Below the pieces are notes generated by a model, which saw only the letters and a program-made list of their open reading frames with translations, was not told the DNA's origin and did no database searches. A stretch of 64,000 nucleotides of DNA from CAWATZ01 sp963784995 (GTDB taxonomy: Bacteria > Planctomycetota > Planctomycetia > Gemmatales > Gemmataceae), in NCBI GenBank assembly GCA_963784995.1, contig CAWATZ010000006.1, forward strand, positions 434,001 through 498,000, written 5' to 3'. Made by a program: the position numbers and the translations under genes. Shown here piece after piece: positions 8,596 to 18,462 of the stretch (the stretch's first letter is position 1; the number at the start of each line of letters is the position of its first letter).

Positions 8596-10235
8596 TACTC
8601 CGTCGGAATCAGCCGCAGCCCCCGCGGACCCAGGGGCCTGTCCCCTCCCCCGGGCGGCGGCATCAGGAAGTCGCGGAACCGCAGCAACTCCATCAGCCGA
8701 TAGCCGGTGTAACGGCCGATCAGCAGTTGCGCCGCCATGATCAGTCCCAGCAATTCCGGGTAGGTGAACAGCAGTCGCGACACCAGCTTGACACTCAGGA
8801 CCAGCGAAATGGCCGCCGCGATGGTCAGCGTCGAGAGCAGTGTCTTGAAGGAGCTGCTGACCCCATCTTCCGCCTCCAGCGTCCAGAAGCGCTCCACCAT
8901 GCCCGTCAGGATGATCATCGGAAACAGGGCGATGTAGCGCGTGGCCGGGAAGTCGTGGTAGCTGCCGACCAGCACGGACAGGATCAGCACCACCACTATC
9001 AGACTGAGCATCAGAGCCACCCTCGGCACCTGAAGCAGGTGGTAGGAATTGAGGACGCGCCGCATCAGCCAGCCGACCAGCAGGATGGACACGAAGATCA
9101 GCACGCCCGGCCAGCTGCGCAGGTCGCGGAAGGCCAGGCCCACCAGGGCCGGCGCAAAGACACCGAAGCTGGTCATGCCGATCAGGTTGCGGAAGACGCA
9201 GATGATCAGAGCAGCCACCGGCAAAAGCAGCAGGAACTCGACCAGGCGCTGCTCGGCGGGCGGCAGCACGTACAGCGACACGGCCCGGAAAAAGGCTTTC
9301 AGTCCTGACGCCCCTTCGCGCTGGACGGCCAGGTGCTCGACCAGGAAGGCATAGTCCAGGTCGCGCACCGCCTTGCCGCGGACCAGCGGCTGATCGCCAT
9401 AGGCCAGGATCAGCGAACTGGACGGGACCTTGCCGAAGTGGCGCAGGCTGGGGCACATCGGCAGCCAGCGCTCGCGAATCCACGCCTCGACCCAGAAATG
9501 GGGTCGCTGCTCGGCGCTCTTGTTCAGCAGCAGACCCGCGACCAGCCGGGCGGGGATGCCGCGATTACGCAGCAAGGCCACCAGCAGCCGGCCCTTGGCC
9601 GCGCAATCGCCGCCGCCCTCCTTGAGACAGCCCGCCGCGCTGAGGGGCGGTCCGGCAATGCTCGGCTCATTGAGGATGTCGTGTTCGACAAAGCGATACA
9701 GGGCCTGGGCCACGTCGGTGGGGTTGACCAGCCCCTGGGTCAGCCGCCGGGCCTGGGCGGTGATCTGTTCGTGATCCGTGTCGCCCTGCGACTCACGGTC
9801 GAGATACTCACCCTGCTTGGGAGCGGCGTCCAGCGTATGGGCCACCCGGGCCATGCCCGCGCTGGGCCGGGCGACGCCCATCGTGACCACGTAGTCACAG
9901 CGCAGCCGGAACGGCCGATCCTTGTCGCTGACCCGGCAGGTCCAGTAGACCTGTCTCCGGCCGGGCTGCTTGTCGCCGCCGATGCGATGGTTCAGCTGTG
10001 CGCTAGCGTACTCTTCCGAAACCAGGTGCTGCCGGCCCACGTCCAGCGGCGCCGCGGTGACCACCCGGCTGTCGCCCTGGGCGATGCCGTTGACCATCAG
10101 CACCACCTTCCAGGTGCTCTGGCCCGGCGGGGCCTTGACTTCGTCTCCCAGCACGCAATAGCGGGTCACCATCAGACCCAGCGACAGCACGGCCAGGATG
10201 CCGGCGGTCAGCACGCAAAGGGTCGTGCGCGACAT
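8595..10235 (-). CDS. Inactive-transglutaminase/7TM (UUP1-like) membrane protein
   Basis: 546 residues. An N-terminal anchor is followed by an extracytoplasmic region with a transglutaminase-like core: GGGDCAAKGRLLVALLRNRGIP with Cys211, and HFWVEAW with His246; where the third catalytic residue (Asp) is expected the sequence is PMCPS, so the triad is incomplete. Residues from about 320 on form a block of seven hydrophobic helices. This architecture is the known partner of the rimK-related ATP-grasp ligase encoded next downstream. ATG at 10235 is followed by a hydrophobic leader, consistent with membrane insertion. Role unknown; it may present or recognise a peptide substrate at the envelope. 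Confidence 0.85.
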   Translation of the reverse strand: MSRTTLCVLTAGILAVLSLGLMVTRYCVLGDEVKAPPGQSTWKVVLMVNGIAQGDSRVVTAAPLDVGRQHLVSEEYASAQLNHRIGGDKQPGRRQVYWTCRVSDKDRPFRLRCDYVVTMGVARPSAGMARVAHTLDAAPKQGEYLDRESQGDTDHEQITAQARRLTQGLVNPTDVAQALYRFVEHDILNEPSIAGPPLSAAGCLKEGGGDCAAKGRLLVALLRNRGIPARLVAGLLLNKSAEQRPHFWVEAWIRERWLPMCPSLRHFGKVPSSSLILAYGDQPLVRGKAVRDLDYAFLVEHLAVQREGASGLKAFFRAVSLYVLPPAEQRLVEFLLLLPVAALIICVFRNLIGMTSFGVFAPALVGLAFRDLRSWPGVLIFVSILLVGWLMRRVLNSYHLLQVPRVALMLSLIVVVLILSVLVGSYHDFPATRYIALFPMIILTGMVERFWTLEAEDGVSSSFKTLLSTLTIAAAISLVLSVKLVSRLLFTYPELLGLIMAAQLLIGRYTGYRLMELLRFRDFLMPPPGGGDRPLGPRGLRLIPTE

Positions 10236-10275
10236 GCAGTCCAGTATCCTCCTTGGTCATAAGGCGAACGGCAGG

Positions 10276-10342
10276 CCCAAAGTAGCCATCACGCTCCGCG
10301 TGATGCAGGCTGCATCACGCGGAGCGTGATGGCTACTTTGGG
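10276..10342. repeat. Inverted repeat, 32-nt arms with nested palindrome
   Basis: Arms 10276-10307 (CCCAAAGTAGCCATCACGCT...) and 10311-10342 pair perfectly around a 3-base loop; each arm also holds the smaller palindrome GCATCACGC/GCGTGATGC. It lies upstream of the 7TM gene and downstream of the C25 peptidase gene, both on the minus strand. Confidence 0.9.
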
Positions 10343-10384
10343 TAGGTTTTCTCCTGCCGCTCGCCTAACAGGCACTCACGGAAG

Positions 10385-10459
10385 GGCGAGCCGGGAGCGT
10401 CAGCTCCCGGATTCTCCAACGAATCGCAAGAATCCGGGAGCTGACGCTCCCGGCTCGCC
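10385..10459. repeat. Inverted repeat, 31-nt arms
   Basis: Arms 10385-10415 (GGCGAGCCGGGAGCGTCAGC...) and 10429-10459 pair perfectly; each arm contains GGGAGCGTCAGCTCCC, itself a hairpin. It ends 7 bases from the stop of the C25 peptidase gene. Two unrelated inverted repeats lie side by side here, 42 bases apart. Confidence 0.9.
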
Positions 10460-10466
10460 TCAAAGT

Positions 10467-12588
10467 TCAATCAAGCCCCACCCCCACGTTCGGGTCGGAA
10501 TCACGTGGCTGCGGCGTCCAGTTGACGTGAAAGCGCAGTTGCCGGCCGTCCAGGTTGCGGGGCGAGGCCAGCAGGTAGCCGGTCCGACGGCGTTCGTCCC
10601 AGAGGAAAACCCACCGCGAGGAGGGCAATCGGCTCCGCAGCGTGGGCACCTTCCCGGTCCGGCCCTGGGGCAGATTGATCTCCGCGAAGACCAGCGGCAC
10701 CAGCGGCTGGCCATCCTCGTCCGTGCTCTTGTGCAGCAGGCCGGCCAACCGGGCGTTGGCCGGCATTTGCACGTGATAGCTCGGGGCGTCGTTTTTCCAG
10801 CCGGTGACCGGCTCATGCTTCTCGGACGGTACGTCCAGCACGATGGTCCGGCCCTGGACCTCGTGCCGGATGATGGGCCGGGCCCCGGGCGGACTGGACG
10901 GAGCGGGCAGCTTCAGGGTCGGGTCGCCCCAGAGCGAGAAGGCCCAGGCGGTCCGCAGGTTGGCCCCGGTGCGTTTGGCCTCCTTGCCCAGGCGTTTTTC
11001 CTTCAGCAGGGCGTAGGCCAGCAGGAAATTCTTGGCCTGCCGCAGCGAGCCGCCGACTGATTGGCCCTCGTAGGCCAGGGCGTTGAAGAAGGCCAGCGAG
11101 CAGGCGCCGCCCGAGGCCGAGTAGGTGCGCGTGGATGAGCCGATCACGCCGACCGCGCCCCGGCTGAGAAGCCCTTGCACCTTGTGGTCCTTCAGGGCGA
11201 TGCAGCTTTGCAGGAAAGTCAGCGACGGCGGCAACGGTTCATCCCAGGAGGGAAAGTCCCAGTCGCGGATCAGCGGGTTGTGATGACCCTCCCAGAGGAA
11301 GATGTCGTGGGCCGGCAGCATCTTGCGCAGCTCGGCGCCGTCCACCTCGCCGCGGAACAGGGCCGTGGTCTGGTAGCCGGCGTTGCGCAATTCCTGAATG
11401 GTATTGCGGGTGAACATTTCCAGGAACGGCAGCTCGCCGGTGGAGTTGCTGGCGATCAGGACCCGTCGGGGAGTGCCGGCCTTGTCGGCGCGCGTTCCCA
11501 GGAGCTGTTGCCGGGCCAGCAGCAGCGGGATCACCGCCCGGTCCTCGTGGAACAGCCGGCCGACCGCGAAGGAGAACGGCGCTGTGCCGCTGGGTGTCAG
11601 TGGCTCCATCTCGATGTGCGGGTCCTTGTCAGTCGGGATCGGGTTGGGCCGTTTGTCCACGGGGATGGCGTTGAGCTTGCCGGCGATCACGATCGATTCC
11701 ACCCGCCGCAGGGCCGGTTGGCGGACCGCGGCCTCGACCAGGCGGGCCACGTCTTTTCCCTCTTCGCTGGTTAGCAGCAGCGGGGCCCGTTTGCGCAGAC
11801 AGATCCACGGAGCCAGGGCCGCCATCCCACCCCGGTCGTCCTGATTGTCGAACGGGTTAGCGATCACGAGCGTCTCAATCGGACCCTGTTTCGCCAGGGC
11901 CTTGCGATGGGCCCGGGCCACGGCCTGTTCGCCGGCCAGATGGATCGTCTCCACCCCGGGCAGCGACAGATCAAGGTTGGGCGCTTTGCCCACCAGGTAG
12001 ACCTGACGGGTCTGCCAGCCGGCCAGCCGCTGGCGCAGTTCTTCCAGGTACACTTTGGCGTCCGATCCTCCCTCGGGGACCAGCCAGAGCGGGGCCCGAA
12101 GGACGCCGGCCAGGCAGGCGGCCTGGAGCAGCTGGCCGCGTTCCCGCGCGTGGGAGGGCGTTGGACAAAGGACCACGGTTTCCGCCTTCGGGAAGAGCGC
12201 GGCGCAGCAGCGTCTCATGAGGCTGCTCCTGCCACGGCAAGATGGGTGTGGTCCGGACTGACAGTCTCTGCTCCAGCTCGAATCGGCTCTCGGGGAATGA
12301 GCCGACGGGAATAACCTGGCCGGGCTGGAGGGCCTGGAGAAAAGACCGGGTGTAGGTCGAGAGCCCTGGCGAGTCGAGCAGCACCAGGGCCGGCACCTGG
12401 CTGGCGGCGACGAGGGAGGTCAGCTGCACCAGGCTGGGCTCGGGCAGGTCGCGCGCCAGGATGACCCGGCACGGACCAGCGCGGAGCGTTTCACTCAGGA
12501 CCACTTCAGGCTTATTCGAGCCGACGGTGGCAAGCAAGGGAAAAGCCAGGGCCGCGAGCGTGCCCACCAGGACTATCCGTGCAACCAT
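10467..12588 (-). CDS. Gingipain-like (C25 family) cysteine peptidase, frameshifted
   Basis: The N-terminal part starts at ATG 12588 with a signal peptide (MVARIVLVGTLAALAFPLLA) and reads in one frame to about 12195; the rest reads from about 12215 to 10467 in another, so one indel separates them. The C-terminal part holds the C25 fold: EGHHN (His about residue 312 counted from the internal ATG at 12218), then LQSCIAL (Cys about 339), GAVGVIGSSTRTYS and the closing SLWGDPTLKLP. These are the His-Cys dyad and signature of gingipain/caspase-like secreted peptidases. About 150 residues with beta-sandwich character follow. It lies upstream of the 7TM/ATP-grasp pair, separated by two inverted repeats. 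Cleavage specificity unknown. Confidence 0.75.
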
Positions 12589-12780
12589 GCGTATCCAGGA
12601 ACCGCGGAAAGGAAAGCCGCGGTGGTTCCGACCGCCGCGGCGACAGGGCCGTTGCCCCGCCAATGGAGCTTCCGACCGAGGCACGATCTTGCATCGGCGG
12701 GGCCAAAAAGGCAAGGGCAATGGCCCCACGGCAGCGTGAGGCGGCAGGATGGGAAAGACAGAGATGGTTGCCTTTTCAGA

Positions 12781-14442
12781 TCAGACGTCGATCCGCGCCC
12801 CGAAGCGGCGCTGCAGCGCCTCCAGGCCCGCACCCAGGATGCGGTTGCCCCGGGCGTTGAGTTGCGTGAGCTGCTGTATGGGGCGCGAGCCGGCCAGGGC
12901 CAGGGCGCCGGTATCGCCGACCTCGTTGTTGTCCAGCAGCAGGATCCGCAGCCGGCCAAACGTGGTTTGCGCCAGCATCCGGGCGCCACGCAGGCGGAGT
13001 TGATTGGAACCCAGGTCGAGCATCGAAAGGTGTTCCACCAGGGGCGATTCCAGCAGCTGAGTCAGTCCCTGGTCGCTGACAACGTTGCGGCGCAGGATCA
13101 GCGTCCGCAGCGGCGCGCGCAGCGGCAGCCGGGACAGCCCTTCGAGAGCGGCGTCGTCGATCCGGTTGTTGCCCAGGTGCAGGATGCGCAAGCCGGACAG
13201 CCCCGGAGTCGCAAGCCAGAGGCTCAGGGGAGTGCTGGCCAGCTGGTTGTAACTCAGGTCAAGAAACGTCAGCCGGCCCAGGTAGGGTGAGGCGGCCAGG
13301 GCCTCGGCGCCACGCCGGCCGATGCGGTTGATGCTGAGGTCCAGGGTCTGGACGTGAGCCAGCAACGGCGAGGAGGCGAGGGCGACCACGTCGTCGTCTT
13401 CCAGCCCGTTGGAACTGAGGTTCAGCCAGACAAGCCGGCCCGGCTCGCGCAGCTGGCCCAGGGCGCGGAAGCCCGCCCCGCGCAGGTTGTTGCCGGCCAG
13501 GTCGAGCCAGGTCAGTCGGGACAGTATCCCTGTCCCGGCCAGCCGGTCCAGGCTCTTTTCGCCCAGCGTTGCGTAGGACAGGACCAGTCGGCGCAGGGAT
13601 GAGCCTGGCAGGGTGGGCAGCAGCCGGCGCAAACCCTCGTCGCCAATCCGGTTGTGTCCCAGGTTCAGGCTGGTCAGCCGGGGCAGCCAGTCCGCCTGGA
13701 CCAGGGCCGCCAGCGCGTCCTCGCCGCACTGCGCGTAGGCCAGCTGAAGGTCCTTCAGACTATCCAGAGACGAGCGCGCCAGGGCCGTAATGGAGTTCCC
13801 TTCCAGGGTCTGGCCGCTCAGCGATAGCCGCCTCAGATGCCGCAGGTCCTGACAAATACGCCACTCACCGCGATTAAAGGGCAAGCCTCTCGCTGACGCC
13901 GTCACTGGGTCTGGCGGAGCCGGGTAGTGCGTCGGATAAGAGGCGCTCAGGTCGAGGCTGGTGCAGGCGGCCACGACAGACCTGGGTCCAGCGAGCAGTC
14001 GCGGCAGTGCGCTGAGACTCGAACGGATCTCCTCCAGCCAGACCAGCTCGTCAGGCCGGCCACCCCAGTGAGTCAGCTGCTGTAACGCTTCGTCCTGGCT
14101 GATGGTGAGCCGGAGCAGACCGCGATGAAAGGACAGATTGCCGGGCAGGTCGCCCAGCGACGCCAGCCAGTCCGGGCCGTGAGCCGCGATCAGGTCGTGT
14201 TCCTGGGCTTGCAGCTCGTTGCGGCGAACGTCGAGCGGACTGGTGCGTTCCTTCTGGCACTGCACCCGGATCAGGGAACCACGCGGATCGTCGCGTTCCT
14301 CCAGCCAGTCGGCGAAGACCAGCCGCGGCGTGTCGTCGTCGGGGTTCTCCTTGCAGTCCTGAAGAAAGGCCAGTCGCTGCGCTCCGAAGGATGAAGGATG
14401 AAGGATGAAGGATGAATCAGAAGCGTCTTTGTCTTTACTCAT
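12781..14442 (-). CDS. TIGR02996 domain plus leucine-rich-repeat protein
   Basis: 553 residues. Residues about 23-65 match TIGR02996 (FLQDCKENPDDDTPRLVFAD, WLEERDDPRGSLIRVQCQ), a domain found mainly in Gemmata-type planctomycetes. From about residue 190 there are ten or more leucine-rich repeats of the ribonuclease-inhibitor type (LTSLNLGHNRIGDEGLRRLL, LTWLDLAGNNLRGAGF and so on). No export signal. The family commonly begins close to AFLxxI, but here about 20 extra residues (DSSFILHPSSFGAQ) are encoded by a simple-sequence inverted repeat that supplies the ATG. Presumed protein-binding role; partner unknown. Confidence 0.85.
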   Translation of the reverse strand: MSKDKDASDSSFILHPSSFGAQRLAFLQDCKENPDDDTPRLVFADWLEERDDPRGSLIRVQCQKERTSPLDVRRNELQAQEHDLIAAHGPDWLASLGDLPGNLSFHRGLLRLTISQDEALQQLTHWGGRPDELVWLEEIRSSLSALPRLLAGPRSVVAACTSLDLSASYPTHYPAPPDPVTASARGLPFNRGEWRICQDLRHLRRLSLSGQTLEGNSITALARSSLDSLKDLQLAYAQCGEDALAALVQADWLPRLTSLNLGHNRIGDEGLRRLLPTLPGSSLRRLVLSYATLGEKSLDRLAGTGILSRLTWLDLAGNNLRGAGFRALGQLREPGRLVWLNLSSNGLEDDDVVALASSPLLAHVQTLDLSINRIGRRGAEALAASPYLGRLTFLDLSYNQLASTPLSLWLATPGLSGLRILHLGNNRIDDAALEGLSRLPLRAPLRTLILRRNVVSDQGLTQLLESPLVEHLSMLDLGSNQLRLRGARMLAQTTFGRLRILLLDNNEVGDTGALALAGSRPIQQLTQLNARGNRILGAGLEALQRRFGARIDV

Positions 14443-14463
14443 CCTTCATCCTTCATCCTTCCG
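14384..14463. repeat. Inverted repeat of GGATGAA units overlapping a start codon
   Basis: The left part is CGAAGGATGAAGGATGAAGG continued by two more 7-base units; the right part (14439-14463) is its complement. Both arms lie within or at the start of the TIGR02996/LRR gene, whose ATG (14442) is in the right arm. The stop of DUF1501 is at 14468, so the element fills the whole junction. Confidence 0.8.
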
Positions 14464-14467
14464 AAGG

Positions 14468-15772
14468 TTAGACCAGCTCGGCAATCGGCTTGCCACTGGT
14501 GATCATCGGCGTCGGCCGGCCGGTCGGGTCCTTGTAGTGCAGGTCCTGGGGCAGTCCCAGGACGTGGAACACGGTGGCCATCAGGTCCTGCGGGGTGATC
14601 GGCGTGGTCTTGGGCACCTCGGCCCGGGCGTTGGACTCGCCGACCACTTGCCCCATCTTGAGGCCGCCCCCCGCAAGGGCGAGCGTCGAGAGCGGGGCCC
14701 AGTGATCGCGGCCCGCGCTGCCGTTGATGCGCGGCGTCCGGCCAAACTCGCCGGTGATGACCAGCAAGATGTCGCGGTCCAGGCCGCTGCGGGTGGTGTC
14801 CTCGACAAAGGCGGCGACGGCATGATCGACCTGCGGTCCCAGGTTCTTCATCGCCTGGCCGATGCCGCCGTGCATGTCCCAGCCGCCGAAGTGCAGGGTC
14901 ACGAAACCGACGCCGGCCTCGCACAGCCGGCGGGCCAGCAGCAGCTGGGAACCCAGACCCTTGCCATAGCGATCGCGCACCCGCGGATCTTCGCGGTTGA
15001 CGTCAAAGGCCTCGCGGGCCCGGCTCACGATCAGGTCAAAGGCCTGCTGCTCGAAGCTGTCCAGGCCGGTCAGCAGACCGCTGTGGTCCAGCGTCCTGTC
15101 CATCGAGTCCAGTCCCTTGAGCAGCGACCGGCGGTCCGCCAGGTTGTCGAGGGTGACCTTGACGTCCATGTTGCGCCGGGCCTGGCCGCCCACGTCGAAG
15201 GGAGCGTAAGCCGCCCCCAGCCAGGCGGGACCGTCGCCCAGGGTGCCGTTCAGCCGGACGTAGGTCGGCAGGCCCGTCTCGCGATTGTTGGGACCGCGAT
15301 GGCGCGCCAGGATCGAGCCGAAACCGGGCTTGATCGGGGCCTGGCCATTGTCGGCCGGCGGGAAGTTGTAGCCGGTCATGACCCAGTGCGTCCCGCCGCC
15401 GTGACCGGAGTTGGTGTGTGCGAAGGAGCGGACAACGGCCCACTTGTCGGCTTGCTGGGCCATCTCGGGGAAGACGCCGCCGAACTCGACGCCCGGCAGG
15501 TTGGTCTTGACCGAGCCAACCACGCTGCGGAACTCCGCCGGGGCCGACATCTTGGGATCGAACGTCTCGATGTGGGTCGGACCGCCGCCCAGCCAAAGCC
15601 AGACAACGGAGGTGTTGCGGGTCGTCTGGCCCTGGGCCGAGGCCTTCGCCCGGGAACGGAGCAGGTCGGACAGCAGCAGACCGCCCGCGCCCAGGGCGCC
15701 GATCTTGAGGAAATCGCGCCGCGAGGCGCCGTCGCAGGTGGGTCCTTTACGAGGACCGTGGAACTGGAACAT
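14468..15772 (-). CDS. DUF1501 family protein, Tat-exported
   Basis: 434 residues. Residues 17-25 read SRRDFLKIG followed by a hydrophobic stretch, a twin-arginine signal. The body has DUF1501 features: WLWLGGGPTHIETFDPK, GVEFGGVFPEMAQQADKWAVVRS, GHGGGTHWVMTGYN, LHFGGWDMHGGI and LLVITGEFGRTPRINGSAGRDHW, which resemble metal-binding motifs of the alkaline-phosphatase superfamily. Family proteins are abundant in planctomycetes, usually next to cytochrome-type DUF1549/1553 genes; no such partner is present here. Full length for the family. Activity not established. Confidence 0.9.
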   Translation of the reverse strand: MFQFHGPRKGPTCDGASRRDFLKIGALGAGGLLLSDLLRSRAKASAQGQTTRNTSVVWLWLGGGPTHIETFDPKMSAPAEFRSVVGSVKTNLPGVEFGGVFPEMAQQADKWAVVRSFAHTNSGHGGGTHWVMTGYNFPPADNGQAPIKPGFGSILARHRGPNNRETGLPTYVRLNGTLGDGPAWLGAAYAPFDVGGQARRNMDVKVTLDNLADRRSLLKGLDSMDRTLDHSGLLTGLDSFEQQAFDLIVSRAREAFDVNREDPRVRDRYGKGLGSQLLLARRLCEAGVGFVTLHFGGWDMHGGIGQAMKNLGPQVDHAVAAFVEDTTRSGLDRDILLVITGEFGRTPRINGSAGRDHWAPLSTLALAGGGLKMGQVVGESNARAEVPKTTPITPQDLMATVFHVLGLPQDLHYKDPTGRPTPMITSGKPIAELV

Positions 15773-16053
15773 CTGTCACTTCCTTTCTGTGCCCGCGAAG
15801 ACCACTGCGGAAGGCCAAGGCAGGTAGGATTTGGCCGGCAGTCGGTGGCGGGGCCCCCCTGATGAAAGAAACTTCCTCAAGCCTACGTGGAGTTGCCTGC
15901 CGCGTCAATTCAAAAGTCAAGATTGTTTTGACGCGTTGACGCGAACAACTGCGGGCTCCTTCTGGCGTCTGTCACCCTCAAAAAAGTGTGGCGGCAGGCT
16001 TGCCTCCTCTCCGAAGCGGAGAGCGGTTGGAGGAGGGGTCTCGTTTGTCGGCT

Positions 16054-18458
16054 TTATCGCTGGTCCACAGGCCCTTCATGAATGGCAATGGTCCCATTGG
16101 CCTTGACGCCCTTTTTCTCGATCTTGTGACCGGACGGATAGAACTCGACTTGCACGTCCACCGTTGCCAGCCGCCCCAGACCGTAATGCCGTTCGGTTTC
16201 GCCGTGGCTGCAGTAGCTCTGCGCGGACTGGCTGCTGGCAATGACGACTTGCTCGTACCAGAGCAGTTTTTGCGTTCGCGGCTCGTACAGGCGGATCTTA
16301 GCACCGGCCGCCCCCTTGTTGCCGGGCAGACCGATCGGCCGCACGCGCACCCAGTTGTTGTCGCGAGACAGGTTGTTCTGGTAGACGGCAAAGGTGTGCT
16401 GCTCTCCCGTCGAGACGTAGCCGATGATGTCGAGCAAACCATCCCCGTTGATGTCGCCAAAACAGAGGCCATCGTCCACCGAGGCAACAGACAGGTCCTT
16501 GATGCCCCATTGGGCGTTCACGTACTGAAAATGGCCGCCCCCGGTGCCGCGCAGCACCCACAGGAACTCCTTGCCGTTCCAGAGAAGATCGGGAACGCCG
16601 TCGTTGTCGAAGTCGGTCATGACGGCCAGGCCCCAGGAGGCCGCACGCGGCAAACTCGCCGCCCCCAGGCCAGTGATGGCGCCCGGGAGCCGGGTGAACC
16701 GGCCCTTGCCGTCGTTGAGATAGATTTCCGGCTTCAGGTCTTCGAGGACGATCAGGTCGGGGAAACCGTCGTGGTTGACGTCGGCAACGCCCTTGATCGC
16801 CAGGTCCTTGCCGCTCAGACCGCTTTCCCGGGTCACGTCCTGGAAGTTCATCTGGCCGTCATTGCGGTAGATCCGGCTGGTGCCCTTGCTGTTGCCGAAG
16901 TGGCCCCATTCGACCAGGAAGTCGATGGCACCGTCCCCGTTCAGGTCGATGGGCAGACACAAGGTCTCGGCCCGGACGGTGTCTCCCAGGACCAACCGCC
17001 GGGCCTCCGTGGTGAAACCGCCCTTGCCGTCCGCCAGATCGAAAGCGAGCAAGCCGCGCGCGCCGCGAACCCAGTCGATCTTGCCGTCCCGGTCCAGGTC
17101 GATCATCGCCTGGCGCCGGGCCGTGTTGGCCTCGCGCCGGATCGGGGTCGGCTCGAACTGGAGCATTCCTGGTCTGGATTTGTTCAGCCACCACTGGCTG
17201 CCGCCGTCCTGAAAGGTAAAGCTCAGATCAACCTTGCCATCCTCATTGAGATCGTAGGCCAGGCGCAGCTCGGTCGGAGGGTAGCTCCCCGGGGCCCGCT
17301 GGAAATGGCCCTTGCCGTCGTTGAGGGCGGCAACGGAGCCGCTTTTGCGGAGTCCGGCGCGCTCATGAAGAAGTCCAGGTGCCCGTCCCCATCGAGGTCG
17401 AGGAGGTGCAGGCCCGACAGCCACCAGGTCGGCGTCGCGGCATACTTGGCAGCGACAATCTCCTGCAGCCCGGATTCGCGTGTGACGTCCACAAAGGAGC
17501 CGTCGGGCCTCGGCCCGGCAACGACCGTCTGGTTCACGACACGGGACTCCTGGCCAGCAGTTCCCGGCGAGGGGGCCTGGACTGCGGGGGCAGGGAACAC
17601 GGTCGTCCAGACCACTGCGGCGCCAAGGACCGCGAAGCTCAGGACCAGCGACGCCAGCACGCTCAGTTTCAGCGGGCCCAGCCCCGTCGCCCGGGCCCCA
17701 AATTCGGCCAGCTGCAGCACCTGGGCAGGAACGGTCCCGGCCGCGGACCCGGAAGCACTGGCCGCGACCTTGAGGGTGGCCACGGTTAGCTGGGCGGGCA
17801 AGGCGGCGGCACTTTTGCTCTGCGAGAGGGTGAGGGCCAGCAGCGCCGATGAGAGTTCGACGCCGCGGCGCAGAAGCCGGGTGCGCAGCAAGTTCCGGCC
17901 TCGCTCCAGTCGGCCCTTGAGGACGTTCAGCGTCCAGCCCAGCTCCTCCGCCGCCTCGTCGCGTGTCTTGCCGGACAGGCAGCACAGCACCAGAGGGGCG
18001 CGGTATCTTTCCGGCAGCTGCTGGAGTTCCTCGTCCAGGGCGCTACGCACCTCTTGCCAGGAAAGGGCATCCGGCTCGGCCCGGACGCAGATCGCTTCCT
18101 CGGAGAGTGCCTCCGCCTTCCGCCGGGCGATTTGCCAGCGCAGCCGCTGCGCCAGCCGGAATGCGACCCTGTACAAGTAGCTGTGCAGCGATTCGCCGCG
18201 CTGGATCGTGTTCGCTTTTTTCACCAGGACCAGAAAGGTGGCCTGAAAGGCGTCTTCCGCGTCATCCTCGTTATGCAGCACCCGACGGCAGACGCTCAGG
18301 ACCATCGGCCCATGCCGCTGCATCAGCGTGACGAGGGCCTGTTCGTCGCGCCGGCTGACCAGGTCGCTCAGCAGGTCGTGGTCGGCCGGCGGAATCGAGT
18401 CACGGTCCCCCAAGCTCTGGAAGTAGCGAAGGACAGCTCGTAGCGATTGGTTGTGCAT
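16054..18458 (-). CDS. ECF sigma-70 factor fused through a TM helix to an FG-GAP/VCBS propeller, frameshifted
   Basis: Starts at ATG 18458 (AGGGA 8 bases upstream). Residues 1-170 are an ECF sigma factor: region 2 (LVTLMQRHGPMVLSVCRRVL, DAEDAFQATFLVL) and region 4 (LPERYRAPLVLCCLSGKTRDEAAEELGWTLNVLKGRLERGR). A TM helix follows (LSVLASLVLSFAVLGAAVVW), then FG-GAP/VCBS repeats (LDLDGDGHLDFF; YDLNEDGKVDLSF; IDLDRDGKIDWV; IDLNGDGAIDFL; ADVNHDGFPDLI; TDFDNDGVPDLL; GDINGDGLLDII), a calcium-binding beta-propeller expected outside the cytoplasm. The frame breaks at 17343-17346 (A4 on the coding strand); stepping back one base there restores SAKSGSVAALNDGKGHF. It follows the GH64 gene by 4 bases. Signal-responsive membrane sigma factor is an inference. 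Confidence 0.8.
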
Positions 18459-18462
18459 GATC

